64,000 nucleotides of DNA from Pseudoalteromonas peptidolytica (GTDB lineage: Bacteria; Pseudomonadota; Gammaproteobacteria; Enterobacterales; Alteromonadaceae). This document shows, piece by piece, positions 18,190-28,635 of the stretch (position 1 is its first letter; each line of letters starts with the position of its first letter). The stretch is taken from positions 62,001 through 126,000 of the forward strand of contig NZ_WEHZ01000012.1 of assembly GCF_012641745.1 (NCBI RefSeq), in the 5' to 3' direction. The notes beneath the pieces are model-generated. The model was not told the DNA's origin. It did not search any database and saw only the letters and a program-made list of their open reading frames with translations. A program made the translations under genes and the position numbers.

Positions 18190-18360
18190 TTCATAATAAC
18201 TGCTCGCGTCGCTCGACTTGCCGCCTAGTAATCTAAGCAAAAGTCGAGCAACAATGAATAAAGCGCACTTGGGTGAACCCGAAGGGCTGTGGGTTAAGGT
18301 GACTTTGCAGGAACGCAAAGTCTTTATCGCCTGGCTCACATAGAATAACCATGCGACAAA
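18190..18360. repeat. Structured intergenic element with two strong hairpins
   Basis: This non-coding stretch holds two perfect inverted repeats: GCTCGACTT (18211-18219) with AAGTCGAGC (18241-18249), and GACTTTGC (18301-18308) with GCAAAGTC (18315-18322). Between them is a GC-rich segment with GGGTGAACCCGAAGGGC. It is richer in GC than its surroundings and looks like a dispersed REP/MITE-type element, but only one copy is in the window, so this is an inference. Confidence 0.45.
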
Positions 18361-18377
18361 GGCTCTGTCTTATATAA

Positions 18378-18435
18378 ATACCAATTGAACTGCTGTAAAA
18401 ACATACTTGGAAGGTTAACTGGCTCTAATTGGTAT
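18378..18435. repeat. 58-bp mini-element with ATACCAATT/AATTGGTAT ends
   Basis: The element starts ATACCAATT and ends AATTGGTAT, the same ends as the long intergenic repeats, but the interior (GAACTGCTGTAAAAACATAC and onward) is unrelated and only about 40 bases long. It sits between the structured element and the AraC gene. Confidence 0.6.
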
Positions 18436-18447
18436 AACAAACGACGT

Positions 18448-19323
18448 TTAGTTTAAATAACAGCTAATACGTGTTAACAGCTCGCAGGGCTGAGTATCTC
18501 GAACATCATTTAAATATTCTTCAATTACAGGTATGTCTGCCGCTTCAAAGTGACTGTTTGGTAACCATTGGCCAAATAGATACTCATACGGAGTTTCTAG
18601 AGAAGCATAATCCCCTTGATGCAATAAGGTTGCCGTTCTCCCTTTAGGAAGTGAAAATATGCTAAACTCTGACGGTAGTGGCGTGGGAAGTTCAGGTACT
18701 AAAATAGTTGCCATCGCTCTTAATTGTTGTGTCTCTATTGTTTGTGGATCGTCAAAATATATCCCAAAAAAGCGTGTATTTTCACTTAAAAGTCCATGTT
18801 GCTGAGCGAGCATGTTTAACTTCTCAAACGCTTGACCTATTTGCATATAATCACCACTGTGCTCTAGGCCAATTAGAGACATTGCCTCAGTGTTATCAAT
18901 TTCTACAGTAAACATATTGGAGTCCTCTTCAGCATTCATAATATAAAAATCCGCAGCACAGTAACGTGCTTTGGCTTGTTCTTGCTGGCGAAATTGGCTG
19001 GGAGATTGCTTATATCGTTGAGAAAACGCGCGGCTAAATGCTTCTATGCTGGCATAGCCGGTGAGTTTCGCCACTTTTGCAATCGGATCTTGAGTTCGGA
19101 TTAACATACCAGCTGCAAATTGCAGGCGCATTCTTCTTACTGTAACGTTAATCGTTTCCCCAGCGATTGAGCGATAAACACGATGGAAGTGGTAGCTAGA
19201 CATATGGCATTGTTCGGCCAGTGTTATTACGTCCAACTCGCTATCAATATTGTTATAGATGTAATCAATAACCTGATTTAAGCGATGGATGTAATGGGAT
19301 AACGTTGATGCCTTAGTTGTCAT
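18448..19323 (-). CDS. AraC-family regulator with GyrI-like effector domain
   Basis: A 291-residue transcription factor of the Rob/SoxS-plus-GyrI type. The N-terminal 110 residues hold two helix-turn-helices (VITLAEQCHMSSYHFHRVYR, then IAKVAKLTGYASIEAFSRAF, SPSQFRQ). The C-terminal part (about 135-291, beginning NMFTVEIDN) is a GyrI-like/SOUL-type small-molecule binding domain, ending in YEYLFGQWLPNSHF and CELLTRISCYLN. Such proteins respond to hydrophobic drugs or metabolites and often control efflux or detoxification. It stands alone here, so its target is unknown. Confidence 0.88.
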   Translation of the reverse strand: MTTKASTLSHYIHRLNQVIDYIYNNIDSELDVITLAEQCHMSSYHFHRVYRSIAGETINVTVRRMRLQFAAGMLIRTQDPIAKVAKLTGYASIEAFSRAFSQRYKQSPSQFRQQEQAKARYCAADFYIMNAEEDSNMFTVEIDNTEAMSLIGLEHSGDYMQIGQAFEKLNMLAQQHGLLSENTRFFGIYFDDPQTIETQQLRAMATILVPELPTPLPSEFSIFSLPKGRTATLLHQGDYASLETPYEYLFGQWLPNSHFEAADIPVIEEYLNDVRDTQPCELLTRISCYLN

Positions 19324-19446
19324 AAGCTACTTCTTCATATGTTTATTTCAGCCAGTGAAAGCTTCCCCCTCTCACATAGGTGGAGAAGCTATGAATGATA
19401 ATGACAGAGGTCGATTTGATAATGTTTGCGTATTTGCTCAGGTTGT

Positions 19447-20658
19447 TTAGTTTAACTCATTATTTTCCGCCAGTGCTTTATCTACAGCCTTTAGAATGGA
19501 AGACTTCGTTGACGGCTTGGTAATATAACCGGTCAAACCTAAAGACGCCCACTTTCTTATGATTTCCTTATTCTTATTACTGGTAAGTGCAATGATAGGA
19601 AGCTTTTTGCAATGAGAGATATTACGAATATTTTTGGTGGTGTTGTAACCGTCTAGCTCCGGCATAAATAAGTCCATAAAAACCATAGAAAACTTATGCT
19701 TTCTTAACGTCTTGATGGCACTGAGGCCACTGGTTACACTTTCTACTTTGTAGCCTTCATCTCGTAAAATTTTGGCGATCATTTCACGGTAAATCTCGTT
19801 ATCTTCGACAACCATGATCTTTATTTCTTCTTGTTTAGCTGCAATGGATTTAGGCTCGGTTATATCCAATTCTCCGTTATTACCGACAGGGGATACATGT
19901 TGAGCGGTTTGTGCATGAGTAGAATTGTCTTTTTCAGTCAACAGCGCAGTAAGCTCAGCAATAGAAAACTGTTTGTCTTTTAGTCGCCTTGTTAATTCGT
20001 GAACACTTTCCGACAACTGTTGCTCAAGCTCATCCAATAGCGGAGATAAATGCTTTTGCTTTAATTCTTCTAACAGGTCATCTTGTACTTTGTTTATACC
20101 TTTTTCGTTGTCTAAACTACGGCGAGCATTTTGTAGTGTTTCATCTGCTTTTTGATGATAAGCAGCGGCATCATCGATTAACTGTTTCAAGTTATCATCA
20201 ATGCGGCCAAAATGCTCTTCTCGAATCTTTGCAACCTCAGATTTACCTTCTGTTCGTACTAACGCGTTGTGCAGGATCATACGAAAACGATAGTTTTCAT
20301 ACATGGGTTTGTAAACAAAGTAATCTGTGAAGATCCCTTTCATACAGCATCTAAAGGCGATGCCTGACTCTTTATTTTCGCACAGTAAAATATTCTCGTG
20401 GGCGTAGTTAAGCAACCCATGTTTGGCTAGTAGGCTGTATATTTCTACGCTTTTTGCTACGGTTTTTCTTGCAATTACAATGACGCCAGGAGGCGCCTCA
20501 CTGAGTAATTCCGCAACTTCTTTGTAGCTGGTAAAAGTCCGATATTCTTTTACCTGAGATGCCACAATATCCACAACACCGGTAAGCTCCGCAGGGTCAT
20601 CACATATAATGATAACTTTAGGATGCCTCTGAGCGTGTTCTACATCTCTTTTGTGCAT
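19447..20658 (-). CDS. Response regulator with a degenerate N-terminal receiver, coiled coil and C-terminal receiver
   Basis: A 403-residue protein. Residues about 280-398 form an intact receiver: IMVVEDNEIYREM (acidic pocket), MVFMDLFMPELDG with the phosphorylated Asp, IIALTS and the conserved Lys in GYITKPST. Residues about 12-140 look like a second, receiver-like domain (KVIIICDDPAE, then GVIVIARK) without a clear phospho-acceptor in the usual place. Between them lies a charged helical region (about 150-260), probably a coiled coil. No output domain is visible, so it may relay phosphate or bind a partner. GAGGT precedes the ATG. It follows the REC-EAL gene by 45 bases, so they are likely co-transcribed. 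Confidence 0.85.
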   Translation of the reverse strand: MHKRDVEHAQRHPKVIIICDDPAELTGVVDIVASQVKEYRTFTSYKEVAELLSEAPPGVIVIARKTVAKSVEIYSLLAKHGLLNYAHENILLCENKESGIAFRCCMKGIFTDYFVYKPMYENYRFRMILHNALVRTEGKSEVAKIREEHFGRIDDNLKQLIDDAAAYHQKADETLQNARRSLDNEKGINKVQDDLLEELKQKHLSPLLDELEQQLSESVHELTRRLKDKQFSIAELTALLTEKDNSTHAQTAQHVSPVGNNGELDITEPKSIAAKQEEIKIMVVEDNEIYREMIAKILRDEGYKVESVTSGLSAIKTLRKHKFSMVFMDLFMPELDGYNTTKNIRNISHCKKLPIIALTSNKNKEIIRKWASLGLTGYITKPSTKSSILKAVDKALAENNELN

Positions 20659-20703
20659 AATTGACCTCGCTTGATATTGTTCCCTATTTTTGAAGCTAAA
20701 GTA

Positions 20704-21909
20704 TTATTTGCTGGATTGTGATTGTTGAGATGCAGACTGTAAAACTGCTTCTAAAAACTTTGATGGCGTGCAAGGTGGGTAATAGTAATAGCCTTGGACA
20801 TACTCCACATCGTAACTTTGCACCACAACTAAGTCATCAGCCTTTTCTACCCCTTCGGCAACAACCTCTAGCCCTAACTGATGTGCCATTTCACAGGTGC
20901 TTGAGATAATCTCTCGTTTATTCGATTGAGCCGCACAGCCATCAACAAAACAGCGATCAATTTTTAGCTCATCAAAAGGAAGTTCATTGAGTTGTTTGAT
21001 AGAAGAGTAGCCGGTACCAAAATCATCAATAGAAAGTTTAAATCCTTTTAATTTCAGGCGCAGTAATACATCCAATGCACGTTTAATATTTTCGAGTAGG
21101 TGGCTTTCTGTTAACTCTAAGGTGATCTGTGATGTTGGAATATGGTGAGTGTCACAAATAGACTTTAGCTTTTCAGGTAACTTAATGTCTTCCAATTCTT
21201 TTACACTGAGGTTAATACTACATTGAAGGTGGCCAATGACATCATTATTGTGTTCGAGCAAAGACAATGTTTGTTTAAGCAAATTATAAGAGAGAAGGTG
21301 AATAAGGTCATGCTCCTCCATAACAGCAATAAACTGTGAGGGTAGAACAGTGCCATCTTTGTTGTGATGCCATCTTGCTAGAACCTCTGCGCCAATAATC
21401 GCGCCAGTGCCGGTGGCAACTTTAGGCTGGAAATAAGCGCAAAACTCCTCTCGCAGCAAACCCTCTTGTATCTCCTCTTTACTGTAAATGAGTTGAGTAC
21501 CACTATTACTTTCGTTTGTTTTTGATGCGGATAAGAGATTATATAGCTCTTGAAGCTTTGTCGTAGATAAAGGCTTTTCTACACTAGAGATAATGGTAAG
21601 GCCGTGAAGCTCCGCGAGTGCAGCGGTATTTTTGATAAATATATCTTTTTCACCGCTCAATAATACGATAGGTGCTTTGATATTTAATTCAGCAAAATTT
21701 CTTAGCATTTCGACGCCTTCTATCTCAGGCATGTTAATGTCCAGTAGAATAAGCGCAGCTTTACTGAGCTGGTTGCTTTGGAGTGCTTTATTGCCGCTGT
21801 TGTATCCCATAAATTTGCAAGGAGTTTGGTTGGCGACGAGTAGTTGTAGTTGGGTGAGCATCAGTTTACTATCGTCAATTGCAATGATTAGGGGCTTATT
21901 ATTTGCCAT
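20704..21909 (-). CDS. Response regulator c-di-GMP phosphodiesterase (REC-EAL)
   Basis: A 401-residue protein with an N-terminal receiver (IIAIDDSKLML; ALILLDINMPEIEG with the phospho-Asp; SVEKPLS with Lys) and a C-terminal EAL domain (about 145-390). The EAL motif reads EVLAR. The metal and catalytic residues look complete: INLSVKELED, LELTESHLL, SIDDFGTGYSS, ELKIDRCFV, VVAEGVEK and QGYYYYPP. It should hydrolyse c-di-GMP to pGpG when phosphorylated, lowering sessile behaviour. It begins 31 bases after the end of the decayed hybrid kinase, its likely original signalling partner. Confidence 0.92.
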   Translation of the reverse strand: MANNKPLIIAIDDSKLMLTQLQLLVANQTPCKFMGYNSGNKALQSNQLSKAALILLDINMPEIEGVEMLRNFAELNIKAPIVLLSGEKDIFIKNTAALAELHGLTIISSVEKPLSTTKLQELYNLLSASKTNESNSGTQLIYSKEEIQEGLLREEFCAYFQPKVATGTGAIIGAEVLARWHHNKDGTVLPSQFIAVMEEHDLIHLLSYNLLKQTLSLLEHNNDVIGHLQCSINLSVKELEDIKLPEKLKSICDTHHIPTSQITLELTESHLLENIKRALDVLLRLKLKGFKLSIDDFGTGYSSIKQLNELPFDELKIDRCFVDGCAAQSNKREIISSTCEMAHQLGLEVVAEGVEKADDLVVVQSYDVEYVQGYYYYPPCTPSKFLEAVLQSASQQSQSSK

Positions 21910-21939
21910 AGATGTTCGACCTAGATACTGAACAAATGA

Positions 21940-24900
21940 TCATGGAAGATCCGCTACGCTAAGTATAGAAGCTATTTCAGCTTGTGCATTATCAAATAAC
22001 GCTAAACAATAATTTAATAAGGCTTCTACTTTTTCTGGTTTACCATCCTTAATCGACTCCTCAAGCTCTGCTAATTTTCCAGCAAGTTGTGTTGCACCAA
22101 CTGCTTTGGCTGATGTTTTCCCTTGATGAGCCATATCTCGTATACGCTCGGGAAGAGATAAGTCAACTTGATCAAATAGGTTTTTTGTATCGCTGACAAA
22201 GCTCTTTAAAAATATACTCTGAATTTCTTTATCCGTACCCACATATTCACTCAATATGGCTAGGTCAATATGGTGCAGTTCTTGTGGGTTATCTACAGCA
22301 GGCGCTGAAATTGAGATAGCGGTGTCGGCATTATGGTGAATATCTGTAGTAATCCACTTCTTGAGTTTTGCGTTTAGCTTTTGCAGCACAATAGGCTTGG
22401 CAATATAGTCATCCATACCTGCATCAATACAAACTTGGCGTTCTCCGCTTAACGCATTTGCCGTGGCTGCAATGATCGGAAGGTAGTGCAGAGCTTGTGT
22501 TTGTTCTTGTGTCCTGCGCGTTTTTGCAAATTCGTAGCCATCCATTATCGGCATATGACAATCAGTGATAATAAGTGCAAAACTATACTGCTCGATAAGC
22601 TGTAATGCTACTTTACCATTATCAGCAATGATACATTGGTAACCAAGTATAGCGAGTTGACGTTTAAATAAGTCTTGGTTGTAGAGGTTATCTTCAACGA
22701 CCAAGATAAGCTGGTTTTGAGCTTGTGCTTCTTCAATGCTTGGCATTGAAATGTTACTTGGGTGTGAAGTTACTTCGTGTGTTGATTCAAGCTCAATTAA
22801 ACCCTCCAAGGCGGCGATATGAGATACTACTTTATATGCGTAGTAAGGATACAACGATAGATGGGAAACACTAATATTAGTAGGGCTAGGTAATACAGCT
22901 TGGCTGTTATCTAATAGAATGTATTTGCACCTGCTTGTTGCAATGAAGACTTCTTTTCCTTCGGTGGTAAGTTGCTGGAATGCTTCGGCCGTGATCACGA
23001 GATAATCAAATTGCTGGCTCGTAATGAGTTGTGCGTTAAAAACCTCTCTTGGGAATATCTCGCATTGCGCTTCGTGAATACGAAGCTGATTTTGAAGATC
23101 AGTCTCAAACTTATCTTCATCACCCACGATTGCCACCTTAACCCTATCTAGTGTGATATCAGCGGCATCAATTTGTTTAGGTACTTCATGGTAGGGTAAG
23201 GTCACGATAAAGTTGCTACCGAACCCCTCCAAGCTCCTACAATGAATATTACCCTTCATCATTGATACCAGTTTATGAGTAATAGAAAGGCCTAGGCCCG
23301 TGCCACCATATTGTCGTTGTATACTGCTATCTGCTTGTTCAAAGGGCCTAAAAAGATTCTCGATTTGAGCTTCAGACATACCTTTTCCATTGTCTTTTAC
23401 ACTTATCTCCATATGATTATTAAGGTCAGAACGGCTAACTGTCACTTCAACAAAGCCTGCTGATGTGGCAGTTGTTTTGGTAAATTTTAAGGCATTACCT
23501 ATTAAATTTAGAAGGATTTGCCGCAAACGGACTGCATCGCCCTGTTGCCAGTTTGGTAGCTGCGGTGATAGATAAAATGCAAGCTTTAACTTTTTAGAGT
23601 CGGCTTGATATGCAAGTAGTTCGGCAAGTTCTTTTATCAGCTCTTGCCAGCTAAATGGTACAGACTCTAGCTGTATTTTTCCTGCTTCTATCTTGGAGAA
23701 GTCAAGAATGTCATTAATTATTCTAAGCAAAACCAGTGCTGAGCTTTTAGCGACTTTTGTTAGGTGTGCTTGCTCTATATCTAAATTTGATTGTGAGAGA
23801 ATATCCAGCATGCCGACAACTCCATTCATCGGGGGACGGATCTCATGACTCATGGTGGCGAGAAAGCGAGATTTAGCTTCATTGGCTTGTTCTGCGCGTA
23901 TTCGAGCCTCGTCAAGTTCTGTGGAAAAACTGACATTTTTAGTTATATCCGTCTGATAAATAAGAGTATATTTCCCAGAGTCGGTAGAAATGTTTTTAAC
24001 TAATACATTGAACCAGTAAATTTCATCATTGTAGTTATATTTACAAATGCGTTGCGCTTGATACTGTTCATTTTTTTTGACTCTGTGAGCATTTCAAGCA
24101 TTTCTGCGTTATCTTTTAGGGGGAGTTGCTTGATAAATGCGGTAATATCTGAGCCTCTATTTAGGTAAGTCCCCATGAACTGATATTCGTTATGATTGGT
24201 CCTTTTGATGTGGTCATTAAATTGATTGATCATCGCAATGTGTTGCTGCTCGTCTAACAATAGAATAAAAGCAGGGAAAGCATCAATAGCCTCTTGTAAA
24301 AGCTTTTCAATAGATTTTTGGATTCTTAATAGCTTTTGAGCCGAAGTACGCTCAAGTTCGGCTTCGTGCATTTTTTCCAGCGCTTCTTTTCTTGCTGCAA
24401 CTAGCTCTTTTTGGATCCGCTGTTGACGATTGGCCTCATTTACTTGATTAGTTATATCTTTAACAACACCAACAATAAAATGTGCTTGTTCGCTTGGGTA
24501 GTACTTTATATTGAGCACCACATTTAAATAACAGCGATCATTGCTTTGATTAAGGGTAAGCTGAAATTCACGAGACTCCCTGGTAGTTAACGCCCGAAGA
24601 TTTGTAAACAATATATCTTTATTGTGTTGGTCTAGCCGCTTGATGATTATTTTTAAGTTATGATATTCAATCTCTGGAGGGAGGTTAAATAGTGCTTTGA
24701 ATCCTTCGGAAGCGTGAGCATAGCTTTTATGTGCTGGGAGCTCAAAACTGCCAATGGCAGCAAGCTTTTCAGAAGCATTGAGCAAAGTTTGTCGCTTTTG
24801 AATAGCATCATGGGCAGCTTGTTTTTCTTCTCTCGCCTTTTTCTGAGCACGATAGCTCACACCTAGGCCTAGTAAGCAAAAAACGAAAAGCGCGAGAATT

Positions 24901-26631
24901 TGCCAAATGAACTTGTTTTCAATTGTAAAGACCATATCTTGATTAAAAGTTTCGCTAGAGTAGGCAAAGCTACCAATTTGTAATTCTTGATCCCAAACAC
25001 TCGTACTCAATAGATTTCTTGTCGCTAATTCATCATCAAACGGATGAAATATGGCGCTTGCATTACTCAATTGCGCTGCACTTTTTATGTCTTGTTGTGT
25101 ATAGAAGCCAGAATTGCGTGTTTGGTTAAGTACGAAGCTCTGTCCTATATTTCCTAAAAGTAAATCTAGAGGTGCCTCATACCAATAGAGCTTATTGGTC
25201 AACCCTTGCGTGGATAATCCAAGACCGGTGATGAACACTATTCTTTGGCCACTTTTATTGGTCGTTACGTTAATTATTATACCGCCCTGTTCAAGTTGCT
25301 TTTGATGATCAGCATAAAGCACCATGACTTGTTCTTTTGAGAGGTAGTAGGTATCACTTGGTATATTAAGTTGAATTATGTTCAACGAATTTAGCTGCTG
25401 GGGTAGGGGATCTGCATCAACACTCGCTTGTCTGATTGCGGTGGTTGTTGGTTTATACCAAAAGATTTTTAAACTGTTGATCCGCTGTAACACATCTTGG
25501 TTCAACTGCTTTTGTGTTTGTAACTCAGATAAATAAAGTAATTGCTTTTGGCTGGCGAAGTGCTCGACGAACAATACAGAAAGTACGGATGAGAATATGA
25601 CAACGAGCTGTGCCGTTTGCATTTTTATTGGAGTAGCTTGATAGAGTGTTAGCGCAGAAAATGTTCTGATTAGTAAACCAGTTAATATAATGTAGAACAG
25701 GGCAATCATGCAGGATAAAACCAGTGAAACTTGGGCGCTATTGTTGGTTTGGGATACAGCTACAGCAGCTAATAGCTGCATTTCACTGAGTAACACTTTA
25801 CTCTCGTCGGCCAATAAATTTAAGTAAGCTGTGCTGTTGTCCCACCAAACATACTGTGGCACATCATTATTTACTCCTTGGTTAAAGTTACTCATCTGGT
25901 TACGTAAGTAATTAAATTCACTAGATGTAGAGGCGTTTGAGTAGAGAGTTTTTGTACTTAAATTGCCTTTTAGGCTCTCTAACAGTGACAAATGTGTGGA
26001 ATAAAACTGCAACGCGCTACGCATTGCAAGTAGTCTAGTATCCTGCTCCGCTGCGGTTAAAAATCGGCTGACTTTAGCCCTCAATTTACCACCAAGCTCG
26101 ATGGCGCGAACTAGACCATAGATATTTTGATACTCAACATTCCCAGTGTCACTCAGGCCACGTATAAAGGTTTGCTCGGTCTGGATCATCCTGACAATAT
26201 CAATTAATTTGGTGATTAAGATGGTATATCTCAGAAACAACTGTTCTCTATCGGTGGTTGTGTTTTGGCGAGTATCTCGCAGGTTTTTAATATCATTTTC
26301 AATCGTTGATTTTAGTAGGTTAAAACTTGGCAAATTAGCGGACGTTTATGAAAGTAATGCGGTTACTTGTGCGTCCGTTTCTTGGTGATAAGTCTTGAGT
26401 CTAATACTGTGTTCAGCCTCTGACTCAAATCCTGTTGACATACCTCGTTCACGTTGCAGGCTAAATACTAATTCAACCACGCTGCTTAGCGCGACGAGAT
26501 TATCGTGATATTGAACCTGGCCTTTATGTGCTACGCGATTTTTGTTGAACTCATTAATCTCGAAATAAAATCCACCTAAGCAGATCAGAGACCAGGAGCA
26601 CCAGTGCCGTTATTTTTAGGTATTTGTTCAC
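21940..26631 (-). pseudogene. Decayed hybrid histidine kinase (NIT sensor - TM - PAS - HisKA - HATPase - REC - HPt)
   Basis: Reading through all frames gives one former gene of about 1560 codons. The piece before 26349 encodes an NIT-type sensor start (SVVELVFSLQRERGMSTGF). An in-frame TAA at 26347-26349 breaks it (ALLS-stop-TSANLP). The piece 24000-26346 carries the rest of the sensor, two membrane segments and PAS domains. At an A8 run (24071-24078 on the plus strand) the frame shifts: the PAS continues in another frame (NEQYQAQRICKYNYND), then ends in the kinase MSHEIRPPMNG, HATPase, receiver (LIITDCHMPIMDG) and HPt (MAHQGKTSAKAVGA). A third likely shift is near 26575-26605, where a hydrophobic start (from GTG 26631) changes frame. 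The H+4 residue is Pro instead of Thr. Slippage on A8 could rescue part of the protein, but the TAA would not be rescued. Confidence 0.82.
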
Positions 26632-26699
26632 AGTAACTATCTGCGTTTTTCATAAATCCAACTATAGTAGAAAAACAAACAGTGTCTAATGCGATAAAT

Positions 26700-27185
26700 A
26701 TGAAGACTCCTCAAAAACCGGATAATGAGCAAGAGAGAGTAGCAGCACTCAAAGATTTAGTAATTTTAGACACAGAGCCAGAAGAAAGCCTAGATAGAGT
26801 AACCCGGTTCACAGCACATATTTTCGATGTACCAATCGCACTTATTAGCCTAGTTGACACGGACAGGCAGTGGTTTAAGTCAAGGTTTGGGTTAGATGCA
26901 CGAGAGACTGAGCGTGATATATCTTTTTGCGGACACGCTATTTTGGAAGATACCATATTTGTTGTACACAATGCGTTAGAAGACCCTCGATTTTGCGACA
27001 ACCTTTTGGTTCAAGGTGACCCCCATATTAGGTTTTACGCCGGAGCGCCTTTAAAATTATCATCTGGATTTACCATTGGTACTATCTGCATCATTGATGT
27101 CGAGCCCAGAGAGTTTACTCAAGCCGACTGTGGTATTTTACAGCAACTTGCACAAGATATTGTTACTGCTATCCAAAATAAGTAA
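26700..27185 (+). CDS. GAF-domain protein
   Basis: A protein of about 161 residues made almost entirely of one GAF domain: ERVAALKDLVILDTEPEE at the start, FDVPIALISLVDTDRQWFKS, ERDISFCGHAI and IRFYAGAPLKLSSGFTIGTI. This subtype usually precedes GGDEF or kinase domains, but here it stands alone. It may bind a small ligand or act as a partner of nearby kinases. ATG 26700 is taken as start; a GTG at 26682 would add six residues. Neither has a good ribosome site. It is divergent from the decayed kinase. Confidence 0.8.
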   Translation: MKTPQKPDNEQERVAALKDLVILDTEPEESLDRVTRFTAHIFDVPIALISLVDTDRQWFKSRFGLDARETERDISFCGHAILEDTIFVVHNALEDPRFCDNLLVQGDPHIRFYAGAPLKLSSGFTIGTICIIDVEPREFTQADCGILQQLAQDIVTAIQNK

Positions 27186-27186
27186 G

Positions 27187-27651
27187 CCATGAAAATGATT
27201 TCTTTTTATGAATAACATAGGCTTAGCAGTCTTCTCTAATATATTCAGTACCCTCTTTTTTTCCTGTAAACAGAACAAGTATCTAGAGCAATTGGTATCA
27301 AACACAAACTCCGGTTAAATAGATTGTAGGATAGGGCTAAGGTTATTTGAGCTGCTATGTAGAGTTAAAGAAATAAATGGGATGTCTTAATTATTCATTG
27401 AGTCGTTCAATTGTTGGTGCAATTGTATGGCTAAGAGGTTACAATTGCGACTGTATATCATTGCTATTTAGAGCAAAAACTAGACTACCGTTACATATCT
27501 ATTTTACCACACTTTACTTGTACTTAATTCGAGCAACGGGCTTTTGATATAAGTAATATAAGGTAAAGTTGGGTTTTGAGTATAATGTCAATTAAAATGA
27601 CACATACAGCACATGTAACGCTCAATATTATACAGGTACTCGACTCCTTTC
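27187..27651. other. Gene-free stretch before the CDF exporter
   Basis: About 465 AT-rich bases with no credible gene. A short open frame at 27576-27758 overlaps the exporter start in another frame and is discarded. CAATTG occurs four times (27287, 27409, 27420, 27443) without forming a strong structure. The exporter promoter is presumably here. Confidence 0.5.
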
Positions 27652-28542
27652 ATGACAGATATCACAACGCACCAAGCTTCTCGTCGCAGGCTGTTGATTG
27701 CGCTTGCAATTACATGCTCGTTTATGGTTATTCAAGTTGTTGGTGCATATTATGCTAATTCTCTTGCTGTACTCGCTGATGCAGGACATTTGTTCGTTCA
27801 TAACAGCTCTTTATTTATTGCTTTAATCGCCTCCAGTGTTGCTGTTTATCTTGCAAATACATACAACGATGGCTACAAGCGAGCTGAATACACCGGCGGC
27901 TTAATTAACGGTATTTTGTACCTTTCTATTGCGGTAATTATTTTGCTTGAAGGCGGAGAACGGCTCTCTCACCATGCTGGTGGTCACGAGCTGGAAGTTA
28001 ACAGCTATCTAATGTCAATTATCGCTGCTATCGGTTTTCTTTTCCATGGTGCTTCGGCTTGGGTACTGTATAAAGGACGTAAAGATAGTATCAATGTATA
28101 CGCGGTGTTCCTGCATTCATTCTTTGACTTGTTGTCCACAGTTTCAACTTTTATCGCTGGAGTGATAATTCACTTAACTGGCTGGGAAGTGGTTGATATC
28201 CTCTCAAGTATGCTGATTTCATTGTTTGTTTTATTCACTGGTATCAAGGTGATTTGGTCATGTATCAAAGGGCTTGCGATCCCAGCAGAGGTTTTACCTA
28301 CGGTTAAGGATGTTGAGAGTACGATTGTAAATACAGAGCATGTTGAGAGTGCGCATAATATAACTATCAGTAAGGTAGATGGCGCCTTAGTTGTGGGAGC
28401 TCATATTGTATTAAAGCACCATTGTACTTTGGAATCTCATGACTCAGCATGTCGTTTAGAAGTGGAAGAGGCGCTTAAAAAGTTACTCAAAGTAGATGAC
28501 AGTGTACTTCAGATTGAAAGCCATGATTGCCCTCACCATTAA
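27652..28542 (+). CDS. CDF-family divalent metal exporter (CzcD/ZitB type)
   Basis: A 296-residue inner-membrane protein with six membrane segments and a C-terminal cytoplasmic domain, expected to exchange Zn2+ (or Co/Cd) for protons. The second membrane segment carries LADAGHLFVHNSSLF and the fifth VFLHSFFDLLSTV. In this family the transport site is normally HxxxD in both; here the first reads HLFVH (HxxxH) while the second keeps HxxxD. A His-rich stretch between segments (LSHHAGGHE) is typical of zinc CDFs. The C-terminal region (SAHNITISKVDGALVVGAHI) is the usual regulatory fold. No metal regulator is nearby. Confidence 0.9.
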   Translation: MTDITTHQASRRRLLIALAITCSFMVIQVVGAYYANSLAVLADAGHLFVHNSSLFIALIASSVAVYLANTYNDGYKRAEYTGGLINGILYLSIAVIILLEGGERLSHHAGGHELEVNSYLMSIIAAIGFLFHGASAWVLYKGRKDSINVYAVFLHSFFDLLSTVSTFIAGVIIHLTGWEVVDILSSMLISLFVLFTGIKVIWSCIKGLAIPAEVLPTVKDVESTIVNTEHVESAHNITISKVDGALVVGAHIVLKHHCTLESHDSACRLEVEEALKKLLKVDDSVLQIESHDCPHH

Positions 28543-28635
28543 ATGGTGTGGTTAAAATAGATTATCCGAAGTATAGGTTAGATAATTCACTCATTCGGTA
28601 TTATTGTTATACCTATATTACGAGATAAATAACTG

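Noticed and set aside
18127-18339. 70-codon open frame on the minus strand
   Set aside because: It overlaps the receptor end, terminator and hairpin element and has no codon or family support.
27576-27758. 60-codon open frame before the CDF gene
   Set aside because: It overlaps the exporter start in another frame and has no recognisable content.
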